This document shows, piece after piece, positions 8,081-16,578 of a DNA stretch of 29,028 nucleotides. Each line of letters begins with the position of its first letter. Position 1 is the stretch's first letter. The DNA comes from Oppiella nova. Taxonomy: Eukaryota > Arthropoda > Arachnida > Sarcoptiformes > Oppiidae. The notes below the pieces were generated by a model. That model was given only the letters and a program-made list of their open reading frames with translations, ran no database searches and was not told the DNA's origin. Both the position numbers and the translations under genes were made by a program. The stretch covers positions 1 through 29,028 of the forward strand of contig CAJPVJ010000293.1 of the NCBI GenBank assembly GCA_905397405.1. Reading direction: 5' to 3'.

Positions 8081-10175
8081 GAACTTTATAATTAAATATC
8101 TTGGTTAAATATTGTGTTTAAAAATATTTTATTAAATTTATTTAATTTTATAAATTTCTCCTTTTCGGTACAATTATAAAAATATAATCCAATTACTGTT
8201 TTACGGTAATACCGTGGTATTAAAATAAATAAATTGATTACTAGTATATCACATATAATTTCTTTAACAACTATAATGTCTATAAATATACCTAAATATT
8301 GCCTTTTAATCACCAAAATCCGCCCCAAATGATCAAATTATAGGGAATAGAGTGGATATAATCATCTCTATTAATGTGTTGGAACTGGTCATCATTGACT
8401 CCATGAGCTGATCCACAAAAGAATTCCAATTTCTTTTTCTCATTCATCAGCGCATAGCTTATCAAAGTATCTATAGTTTTATTCGTGATATTAGGTCGAG
8501 AACTGAAGCAAATTCTTCGAAGTCTTCGACACGAATGGATGAGTTGACGGATACTATCATCTGTGATATCTTTGTGGAAGTGTTGCCTTCGGCTGAACTG
8601 AAGTTCATTTAATTTCTTAAGTTTACTCAATGTGTAAATCATATCGTCTGTGATCTCAGTCTCGCAATCGAAGTCCAATTCCTCTAAATTTGGTAAAACT
8701 GTGTCTATTTGTCGGACAAAACTTTCGCCAATCGACGGAATATCAATCGTCAAAGACTTGAGATTCGGACAATTCTTGAGACACTCGACACTGCCATCAA
8801 TCTGTTGCTCACACTTGTCAAGACATACATCCAGTTTAACCAATGATTTGAAACGAACAAACGAATCCAACAAACGGCTCACATCTAAACCATTGCATCG
8901 AATTTCAAGATCAAAAGTCTTGAGCTTTGAACAGCCGGTGGCTAAACATATAATCTGATCGTTGATATTGTCATCACTTTCATTGGTCTCATTCAACACA
9001 ATCACTAAATTGAGTTCTTCTAGACTTTCAATACGTGATATATTAGTGATTAAAGTCTTCGTATGGCTTGCATTCAATTCATGCAAATAAAGACTCAATT
9101 CTTTCAATACGTGACTGTATTTTGTGGCCAATATTTGCGATATGTTTAGAGTATTAGCCGTTAATTGAAAGTTATATAACACTTGAATATTTGGCAAAAA
9201 GCTCTCATTATCATTGATCAGAGCAATGGTGTCCTGAGTATACAACTTCTTAACGTCGGGACAGAATTGGAAAAACTTTTTCACATAATTGAGCCCAAAC
9301 TCAGAGTTATAAAACTCAACCACTTCTAACTGGTGCCCCATTTTGGGGCCAAACTCCAGAAGACACTTCTCATTGATACCCATTATATCCATTTTAAGAC
9401 TTTTGAGTTGTGGACAAAACTCTGCTATTATTTGCATCACCTCTTCGTCACAATAACAGCTAAAATAGATCTCTTCGATGGTCTGACATTTGGCGAGAAT
9501 TGATCTCAAATGGCGTTTATGAATGCATTTATAGCCCATCCCTGAAGCCTCACCGGTGGTGTAGTCCGTGACAGTGAGGGCTCGGAGTAAACCATTGAGT
9601 GACGAGTAATGGTCTTCCTCTTCATGGCTCTCCAGATAGAGTTCCGTTCGCTTCGAGTAAACAATACTTTGCCATAACTTAGACACCGATTCAAAGCGCA
9701 CGCTATCACTGAATCTCAAGAACGACAGTATCTTTTGGGTAATATTCTCGTCAAACCTGTCCAATGAATATCTGAGAGGACAGGCGTTTGAGTCATCAAC
9801 AGCTGATCCACTGGCAACATATTCCTCAAGTTCCGGTTCACACATTTGATTATAACAAATACAATTATGGCACCAAATCAATAATTTGTAATATACAAAT
9901 GTTTGATATAACAAATATTACGGTAATTAATAATCTTGGTCAACAGTGTTGAGTATAATTTTATTTAATTTTTTAATATTTATGTATAAAAATTGATAAA
10001 TATTGCTTTGTACAGAAATATGTCATACAGGTATATACCATGATGTCATAATGATTGCATAAAATAGTGTACAAATATTGGCTAACATTGATTACTGGTT
10101 GTGTTAAGCGCTAAATAGAAACTATAAGTTAGTTGAAAACAAATGCTTAAGTACTGTAATGTAAACACAATTTGT
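7236..10175 (-). repeat. Right arm of the 2.9-kb inverted repeat
   Basis: Reverse complement of 137-3064, containing the end of the UGT-C intron, UGT-C exon 2, the convergent spacer and F-box gene B. It is bounded on both sides (7235 and 10176) by 128-bp complemented blocks, whereas the left arm is bounded by the same two sequences in normal orientation. The spacer between the arms (3065-7235) holds UGT-A exon 1, UGT-B and UGT-C exon 1. Confidence 0.9.
8310..9845 (-). CDS. F-box / leucine-rich-repeat protein, copy B
   Basis: A single-exon gene of 512 codons and the inverted duplicate of copy A, with no indels in the coding region. It differs at 19 residues by my count (for example SDSVRF for SDCVRF, FGPKMG for FGHKMG, LLDSFVRFKS for LLASFESFQS). 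The F-box at residues about 26-70 and the leucine-rich repeats are all retained and the frame is fully open, which suggests both copies are under constraint or the duplication is recent. The start is taken at MCEPELEEYV, as in copy A; an in-frame ATG lies at 9914. The gene converges on UGT-C and is followed upstream by the zinc-finger gene. Likely an SCF ubiquitin-ligase receptor; target unknown. Confidence 0.88.
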   Translation of the reverse strand: MCEPELEEYVASGSAVDDSNACPLRYSLDRFDENITQKILSFLRFSDSVRFESVSKLWQSIVYSKRTELYLESHEEEDHYSSLNGLLRALTVTDYTTGEASGMGYKCIHKRHLRSILAKCQTIEEIYFSCYCDEEVMQIIAEFCPQLKSLKMDIMGINEKCLLEFGPKMGHQLEVVEFYNSEFGLNYVKKFFQFCPDVKKLYTQDTIALINDNESFLPNIQVLYNFQLTANTLNISQILATKYSHVLKELSLYLHELNASHTKTLITNISRIESLEELNLVIVLNETNESDDNINDQIICLATGCSKLKTFDLEIRCNGLDVSRLLDSFVRFKSLVKLDVCLDKCEQQIDGSVECLKNCPNLKSLTIDIPSIGESFVRQIDTVLPNLEELDFDCETEITDDMIYTLSKLKKLNELQFSRRQHFHKDITDDSIRQLIHSCRRLRRICFSSRPNITNKTIDTLISYALMNEKKKLEFFCGSAHGVNDDQFQHINRDDYIHSIPYNLIIWGGFW

Positions 10176-10303
10176 TACTTTACTTAATCGTCACTTAGGC
10201 ACAGATTAAGTGGGCTTATAACTCTACAAAAGCAAACTTCACAAAAGAGTAAACCGAAAAGAGTCACTTGGCGTATAGCGTGAGTAACCGGCGTGTAAAG
10301 TGA
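10176..10303 (-). other. In-place complemented block over the last finger of the zinc-finger gene
   Basis: Exact mirror of 1-128. On the minus strand, normal coding sequence ends at 10304 with a classic finger linker (HKGERP). The printed DNA then loses sense. Complemented, it reads VKCAANECDMRF and on to a TAG at 10206-10204, giving the terminal C2H2 finger in frame with the linker. The 10303/10304 edge is fixed by the linker, and the 10175/10176 edge by the switch to reverse-complement homology with the left arm. Confidence 0.92.
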
Positions 10304-12960
10304 GGTCTCTCGCCCTTATGTGCCATCAAATGAATTCTCAACGAAACTATATATCATATCAAATATGAAACCAATATAACCCATGTCATTCTAATTCTAA
10401 TTTTAAATATACATTTAGTTTTAAGTTTTTTGTTGCAGTTATCCCACGTACAGGCAAAGTCACCCTCACTCTTATGGCATAAGTAGTGTCTCCTGAGTTG
10501 GACTTTATTTAAGAATCGTGACTCACATCCGGGCCTAACATACGATAATTAAGTCACATTTTTGTATAATATACGGAAATCACTAATTTTATAGGCATAC
10601 CATTCGCACTCATAGCGCCTGTCGTTAGTGTGTGACGTGTAATGCATTCTTAGGTTTGCATTGGATCTGAATGTAAATTGAATTAAGAAAATGTCATCAA
10701 AAGACACAATTGAATGGCACCGACCGGAAAGAGTGGCCACACTCCGGCCAATCGCATACAAATGTCTTAAGGCCCGTATGGCTTGTCATATGAACTCTGA
10801 GGGCCTGCTCTCTCACAAACTTTGAATCACATCCCGGCCTAAGAAGTGTTCATATTATGATAATTTGCTATATTATCATCAAATGGCACGAGTATACTTT
10901 GGTTTACGTAAATTTCCCAACAAGCGGGCATACATACTCAAATACTGAAAGACGTTGTGTATAGTTGAATTCAGGGTTAATTACCGTTTCATATACTTAC
11001 TTATGGGTTTTCCAAAGCATTAAAGAATTTCTTTCCGCAATCACTCCAATCGCACACAAAGTTCTGTTCTTTGCTATGAGACCACAACTGATGGTTCCTT
11101 TCAATTGAAAATATCATTACATTTAAGACTATAAACACATCACTCAATGAACTCTAACTTCAATTCCCCGATCGTGAAGAAACTCCACTTGCAATCCGGG
11201 AACTGATCCCAACATTTGAACTTCTTTTCACCGAAATGTCTGTTTCTGTCAATTCAATTACAATCCAATCATTCAATCAACGGCTTAAATACTATGACAC
11301 AAACCTGACCTAGTTATCAAACGACATAAATAGCTTGAGTTCTCACGTAACTAACGTAAATTTGTAGGCAAACCAGGCCAGCATGTCTAACGATACTAAC
11401 CCCGCCTATACCAAATACTCGAGAAAAACACAGGAAAACATATCAACGCATTCCTCGCATTTCATGGGAATCTTATTGAAGTGCAGGCGTTGGATGTGAT
11501 CCACGATTCTCTCGTTGCCGACGGACTTAAAGTCACAGTAAATATAATTACAAATATATCGCATTATATTATTGGTTCGCCTGTTTTTAATCACTGAATA
11601 GTCTGTAAAACAATTAAAACATATTATGAAATAATCCTTAAACAATCAAAACTCTCACTTGAATTGAAATCGTGTTTCAGAAAAGTCTTATCAGGGACAT
11701 AACTATTAAACGCGTCGTCCGATGTGTCCCATAATTGCAAATTGGATTCTGAATCGTACACAAATATACAAAATACGTTTAGATTTATTACTATTATTAC
11801 TTGTGGTTAACTTTTTCACTCAGTTGTGAGTTTGGATTCAGTCAGAACTAAAACTTCGAGAGTAATGTAGGTTAGGTTAGTGTTTGGAACAGCTGTTGCG
11901 GTAAATGGCAAGCGATTTGATGGTTCCTGCGAATGGTTCACACATTTTAGTACATATCATATCTAATGCCATCAATGAGATCACTATACCTGAGTTCGCC
12001 AGCCGTAAAGAAAGTCCATTCGCAGCCCTCGTGAGTGTCCGCACATTTAAATTGCTTGTCTCCGGAGTGTCTGTTCTGTGGACACAACACAAGGATTGTA
12101 TTAAAAATAAATTAAAAATCTATACAAATAATACAAATCCATTACTTTATGGATTACTAATTGACTGAATTTCTTGAATTGAAGACCACATCCACTGTCA
12201 CTACAAATGAATTTCTTTGTCTTTCGGTCGAAGAGTTCTCTATGGGTTCTTCGGATATGTTTCGACAGCTGATGACTCGATGCAAACACTCGAAGACATT
12301 CTTCACATTTGGTCCGATTCTCATCCAAATCACGTGTTTTTACTTGTCTTCCCGGCTTAGGCCTCGAATTCACTCTAGTTTTGGGAACCACTCTATGATC
12401 TGTTCCGACCATTAAGACAATGATATAAATGTCATTAAACTTAAATACAATTATAATGTCTGACCCATTCTGGAGCTATCATTGCCGTCATCCTGGTCTC
12501 CAGTGCTTAAGCGATCTGATCCGTTGTCATCGATGTCCACATCTATATCTGAGTCGTTGTCTAACACTTCAGTCTTAAGCACACGATTAATAAACATTTT
12601 GTCCGGACTTTCATTTAAGATATTATCAACGAAGACATGAATTGGATTAACAGGTGTCTGACTGCAGTCATCAGTGGTAACGGAGTGACCACTCGCGATG
12701 GCAGCTTCAATCTCATCACAAACACGTTTATATTGATCCTGGAGGTGATGGTAGACAGTCTTGGGACCAACACTTGTGTCACATTCACAGCAATTGTAGA
12801 AATCATTCAAATTGTCTCTGAACTGATCCACCAGTTGACACAACTTGTGTGCTAATGATAGCTGTTTGCAGAGTCGAAGGTTCTCTTCGGTCAACTCGTC
12901 GAAGATGTCCATCACTTGGAGGTGACATTTGGTGGACACGTGTCGGGCGGTGACACTCAT
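10204..12960 (-). CDS. Multi-finger C2H2 protein, 13 exons, readable after undoing four complemented blocks
   Basis: Exons (minus strand): 12960-12465, 12399-12146, 12075-11990, 11926-11835, 11748-11659, 11602-11305, 11245-11159, 11097-11006, 10950-10902, 10838-10725, 10666-10601, 10534-10413, 10346-10204. They total 1989 nt, or 662 residues plus stop. The N-terminal ~165 residues are acidic and finger-free (DNDSDIDVDIDDNGSD). About fourteen C2H2 fingers follow, many of C-x4-C-x12-H-x3-H type with CDW/CEW starts, and two with C-x6-C (CADTHEGC, CWDQFPDC). Several fingers are split by introns at the same phase. Parts of exons 4, 6, 8, 9 and 13 lie in blocks that must be complemented; frame, splice sites and finger spacing then all agree. 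As printed, the gene looks like two decayed pseudogenes. Probably a nuclear DNA-binding regulator; target unknown. Confidence 0.8.
10882..11009 (-). other. In-place complemented block in the zinc-finger gene (exons 8-9)
   Basis: On the minus strand the finger CDWSDCGKKFFNALE is followed, as printed, by an in-frame stop. Complementing from 11009 downward gives TTG G then GTATTC, a donor, and after an intron ending GTTGCAG an exon reading ESHKLIHTGEQPFKCIW, with a GT donor at 10901. This completes one finger with exactly 12 residues between Cys and His, supplies a textbook HTGEQPF linker and starts the next finger, which continues in normal sequence at 10838 (PGCDSKF). The lower edge lies in an intron and is assumed from a 128-bp length. 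Confidence 0.87.
11308..11435 (-). other. In-place complemented block in the zinc-finger gene (exon 6)
   Basis: Normal minus-strand coding reads KCEECVDMF to 11436. Complemented from 11435 it continues RTQKELINHIRPNH, finishing the finger, then MFKCNQCTLEFDKYSKLLI. The next codon takes two bases from the block and one normal base at 11307 (CA|C, histidine), followed by AG and a GTTTGTG donor. The downstream exon then completes H-x3-H as HRNRHFGEKKFKC. The edges implied by the reading are exactly 128 bp apart. Confidence 0.9.
11759..11886 (-). other. In-place complemented block in the zinc-finger gene (exon 4 / intron 4)
   Basis: Normal coding runs to QQLF at 11887. Complemented from 11886 it gives VCDWIGCNESFKIKTDL and a phase-1 donor (G|GTTTGAG at 11834), matching FVCDWSDCGKKFFNALEL elsewhere in the same gene. 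The next acceptor (TACGATTCAG|AATCC) lies in normal sequence starting at 11758. The upper edge is fixed by the reading. The lower edge lies in the intron and is consistent with 128 bp. Confidence 0.88.
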
Positions 12961-13506
12961 TGTCTGTCAGACAACCACTCAATCACTCAATGGTTTGATA
13001 ATGCGGTCAAACATATGACTCAATCAATCAAAACAATTGCAAAACAATTGTCTCATTTGGGGACCGATTCCTCAAAACAAACAACAATTCTATCGTATAT
13101 TCTGCTAATTCTGTGATCGCCTTACAGTGAGAGCTAAATGTATGAGATATTTATATCTTATACAATAATATTCATAACCCTGATAATTCATTAAAATTAT
13201 GTGACAAATATATATTTTTTAATTAACTCACATAACAAACAAATTTATATTAACCCATGTAAATTATTATTATTTATTAAATGAAACCTAAAATAAGCAA
13301 ATAAAAGTTTATAAAAATAAAACATTTGTATTCTTAATAATTATAAACACCTTTCACATTATATTTATTTAACTAGGTGTATGCTTAATATAATTTTTTA
13401 TTTTACAAAAGTTAGCATAATGATAAAGTTATATCCCGGTGCAATACCTTCTTAAAAATTTATAAATATAGTGTCTTAACATTGATTAATCTTTAATAAT
13501 TATACC
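12961..13506. other. AT-rich spacer between the zinc-finger gene and the first galactosyltransferase
   Basis: Divergent intergenic region. The first ~150 bp next to the zinc-finger start codon are less AT-rich and probably hold its 5' UTR and promoter. No further gene or repeat is seen. Confidence 0.6.
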
Positions 13507-14722
13507 ATGAATTTNTAGTTTTATTAATAATTTCTAATTATAATTCTAGTATACATCATATTTTAATACCAAATGAGTTTCAATTACAATATTCTTACGA
13601 CAATTCAGTAAATATACGAAAAAATGTGCGAATATTATGTGCAGTATTCATAAAACCACAAAATTATAATAATTACACTTCAAATGTGTTGGCAATAAAG
13701 GAGACGTGGGGTAAGAGGTGTGATATCCTGCACTTTGTTGGCCCACAAGATCCCAGTTTGCCATCGATTAGAGTGAACTGCGATCGCAATAATATCGACC
13801 GACTCTTGTGTCAGAAGAAAATGGTTTTCACTTATTTCTACAATAAATACAAACATTTATTTGATTGGATTTTCGTGGTATACGAAGACACGTACGTTAT
13901 AATCGAGAATTTACAACATTTAGTATCCCATTACTCGGCAAATGAGTCCATTTGGTTTGGCTGTCCATTCAGACTTACCCACAGTAATGACATTACATTT
14001 ATGAGAGCAAGTATGATTTATAAGTAAAAATACATCATTTGCGAGATAATTTAAATGATTATTTAGTTTATATGTTGCATCTATTTCAGCTGCTGGCTAT
14101 GTAAGTCATAATTTTGTATTGCAAAATATTTTAAATGATTAATTTATATTATAACTTTTGAAACAAAGGTAATGAGTAGAGGAGCTATTCATCAATTGGT
14201 AAATGAGTTTAACGATACGAGTCATTGTATGGATTTAGAGATCGGTGCTGAGGATCTGGAGGTTGCAAAGTATGACAAACAATTGTCGCTTTTATTTATG
14301 ATAAGTTATCTTTGATGACAAGTATTTTATAAATAATTTATTTAAAATAAACAATAGATGCCTAAACACATTAGGAGTTATAAGAGGCGATGAAAGGGAG
14401 CTAGGTCGCCACCGGTTTTTACCAATTAATCCAGCTTATTTACTTAGTAGCAGAAAGCAAAATAAACTTTTCAAATGGATCGCCAATTATAATTTGTACG
14501 AATATAAACTGGTAAGATTGATTTACTCTATTAATTGTCGATTTTCAACATTCTTGATAATATTTTGATAACATCTATATCTTGATAACATTTTTAATAT
14601 TGATAATATGATAGGGACTCGAGTGTTGCAGCAATACTAGCATTTCGTGGCCCTGTTTCTCATACAGTGATTTATATGTCTATGAATTTTTTATATACCA
14701 TTTGAATGTAGAGTTGATTTAA
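13507..14722 (+). CDS. C1GALT1-like galactosyltransferase, paralogue 1 (altered DxD; gap near the start)
   Basis: Exons: about 13507-14010, 14090-14100 (11 nt), 14169-14269, 14358-14511 and 14615-14722. Family 31 core-1 beta-1,3-galactosyltransferase features are clear: VRILCAVF, KETWGKRCDIL, SIWFGCPF, ECCSNTS and a C-terminal FFIYHL. The metal-binding site that reads KADDDTYV in paralogues 2 and 3 is VYEDTYVI here, so two of three aspartates of the DDD triad are lost (YED). The enzyme may be inactive or have another role, such as a chaperone or lectin. The start is uncertain: an ATG at 13507 is followed by an N at 13515 and is out of frame as written, so bases are probably missing. No other usable ATG precedes the conserved core. 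Confidence 0.75.
13515..13515. other. Single N (assembly gap) at the start of paralogue 1
   Basis: A single undetermined base 8 nt after a candidate ATG. Counting it as one base leaves that ATG out of frame with the conserved galactosyltransferase core by 2 nt, so the gap probably hides a different number of bases. The residues after the gap (VLLII) could be part of the membrane anchor. Confidence 0.85.
14090..14100 (+). other. 11-nt microexon of paralogue 1
   Basis: CTGCTGGCTAT lies between a TTTCAG acceptor and a GTAAGT donor. It joins phase 1 to phase 0, encoding the TAGY that corresponds to GAGY in the other paralogues and in C1GALT1. Confidence 0.85.
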
Positions 14723-15160
14723 CCATTTATGCTAAAATATAAATTTAATTATAAATAAATAATGAAACAAGTCATTAACAGATGTATTATCATATAATTT
14801 GTCAATTTTATGTGTCATATGATTAACTTTATTGTAATTCTCTATAATTCTCTAAATAATATTTTGATGTCATATTATTTTGAATTGTAGTTTTTTTATT
14901 CATTTAGCAATAAAATTATATTAAAATTATTGGTATTTAACCAGTAACAAACGAACTTATTTGACAGAAGTTACACTTTATAAAATACATAAATAGTATG
15001 ATACTTTCAGTGATTATAAATAGTATTTATTGAACTTTTATTTGAAAGATTTGTGTGAATACTGTGAATTTTATGTTACCGTACTTAACGACATTTGAAA
15101 CACATTTTTATTTTTGAAATAAAATATTTTCTAAAAACAAAACACTTTCGAAATTAAGCG
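14723..15160. other. AT-rich spacer between paralogues 1 and 2
   Basis: About 440 bp, strongly AT-rich, with AATAAA-like stretches just after the paralogue 1 stop that can serve as poly(A) signals. No coding sequence seen. Confidence 0.6.
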
Positions 15161-16375
15161 ATGATTTGGAAACCATTAATGTTTTTATTCGCGTTAATAT
15201 TTATGCTTATTTTGTTTTTCTCTTATAACAGCATATATTTCCCGATTGATAAAAGTTATATGAATATATCGCAGCAATATAACCAATATAACCTAGCTCA
15301 CACAACACGTGAGCCAAGAATCTTATGTGTAGTGACGACATACCCCCAAAACCATAGGGTCGAGGCCCGGGCTGTCAAAGAGACGTGGGGTAAGAGGTGT
15401 GATATCCTATACTTTGTGAGCTCAGAGTCGGACCCAGATTTGCCGACAATTGACGTGAAGTGCGAAACTGAAGATCACTACCACTTGTGGTGTAAAACGA
15501 AAAAAGGTCTCCTCTATGGGGTCGACACGTTTGGCGGAAAGTTTGATTGGCTGCTGAAGGCGGATGACGACACTTATGTAATAATCGATAATTTAAAACA
15601 TTTGGTCGCAACCCATGACCCAAATGACAGCATTTGGTTTGGCTGTCCCTTCGTTTTGGACGGCAATCAATCGGTCAAATATATGAGCGGAGGTCTGCTC
15701 TCTATAAATAAGCATTTGTTTCATGTTTTCAATGCAATTAATCTCTACTTCCAGGTGCGGGTTATGTAAGCAAAACAATATATTTTTATTGATACGATAT
15801 GTGGCTGTAATGAGTGTAATAATGATAATCAGGTCATCAGTAGCGCAGCGGTCTATGAATTGGCGCAAGAATTTAGACAAACAAATGGACACAAGAAGTG
15901 TTCCACAGATTCAATGAACGATGAAATGGGAGTCGAAGACTTGGAGATCGGAAGGAAAGTCTGATTTCCTATAATTTGTTTGTCTTTAAGCTGACTATTT
16001 GTATAATGGTTTCATCAATATTACAGATGTCTGGACAGTTTAGGGGCTAAATTTGGTGACTCCAGGGATGGTATGAATCGGAAGCGTTTTTTCCCACTTC
16101 CGCCAGAATATTGGTTTGACCCCCAAGTAGATGTCTATACCAGTACTGATTGGTTTAAGCAATATAGTGTTTATGATTATAAGCAGGTATACTTTTATAT
16201 AGCATTTCTCATTTATGTTATTTAACAATAGATTTAAATTTGTAAACTGTTTTGATTACAGGGCATGAATTGTTGTAGTGATACGAGTATTACATTTCAT
16301 TATATTGAACCAAAAGAGATGTATGTTTTAGAGTTTTTTATATATCATTTGAAATTAAAAAATAAAAATAAATGA
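15161..16375 (+). CDS. C1GALT1-like galactosyltransferase, paralogue 2 (one-base frame offset at the exon 3/4 junction)
   Basis: Exons: 15161-15692, 15755-15765 (11 nt), 15833-15958, 16027-16186, 16262-16375. The protein is a type II membrane protein: a hydrophobic anchor at residues about 5-22, a short stem, then the GT-A domain with LCVVTTYP, KETWGKRCDILYFVS, KADDDTYVII (DDD at residues 135-137), SIWFGCPF, MSGGAGYVIS, the acidic VEDLEIG segment, GDSRD and NCCSDTSITFHY. It should transfer galactose from UDP-Gal to Tn antigen in the Golgi to make core-1 O-glycan. Exon 3 ends AGGAAA|GTCTGA while exon 4 needs a 2-nt carry-over, so the assembled frame is off by one base. A single extra A in the A-run is the simplest cause. 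Confidence 0.82.
15755..15765 (+). other. 11-nt microexon of paralogue 2
   Basis: GTGCGGGTTAT lies between a TTCCAG acceptor and a GTAAGC donor. Joined to exon 1 (GGA G) it encodes the conserved GGAGY of core-1 synthases. Skipping it would shift the frame. Confidence 0.88.
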
Positions 16376-16578
16376 ATTTTAATTAAAGTATTTTACGAAC
16401 TCTGATATTTTTATGGGGAAATGCCCGTAAAATATTTATTAATAAAATAAAAAGATTTTGTAACAGATGAAAACAGATTTGAGTTAAAATATTACTAACA
16501 AATAAAATAATGTGCAAAAAAGTAAAATATGAACAGCAACATTACAAATTATTAAGTTTATAAGACATAAGATTTGAT

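Noticed and set aside
10204-11880. Scattered zinc-finger fragments as decayed pseudogenes, or two adjacent zinc-finger genes
   Set aside because: Complementing four blocks gives one continuous gene with every splice phase and finger spacing correct, which is a simpler account than repeated decay.
15693-15769. Continuation of paralogue 2 exon 1 past 15692 as coding
   Set aside because: The frame is open by chance, but the conserved GGAGY motif and the two other paralogues support splicing to the 11-nt microexon.
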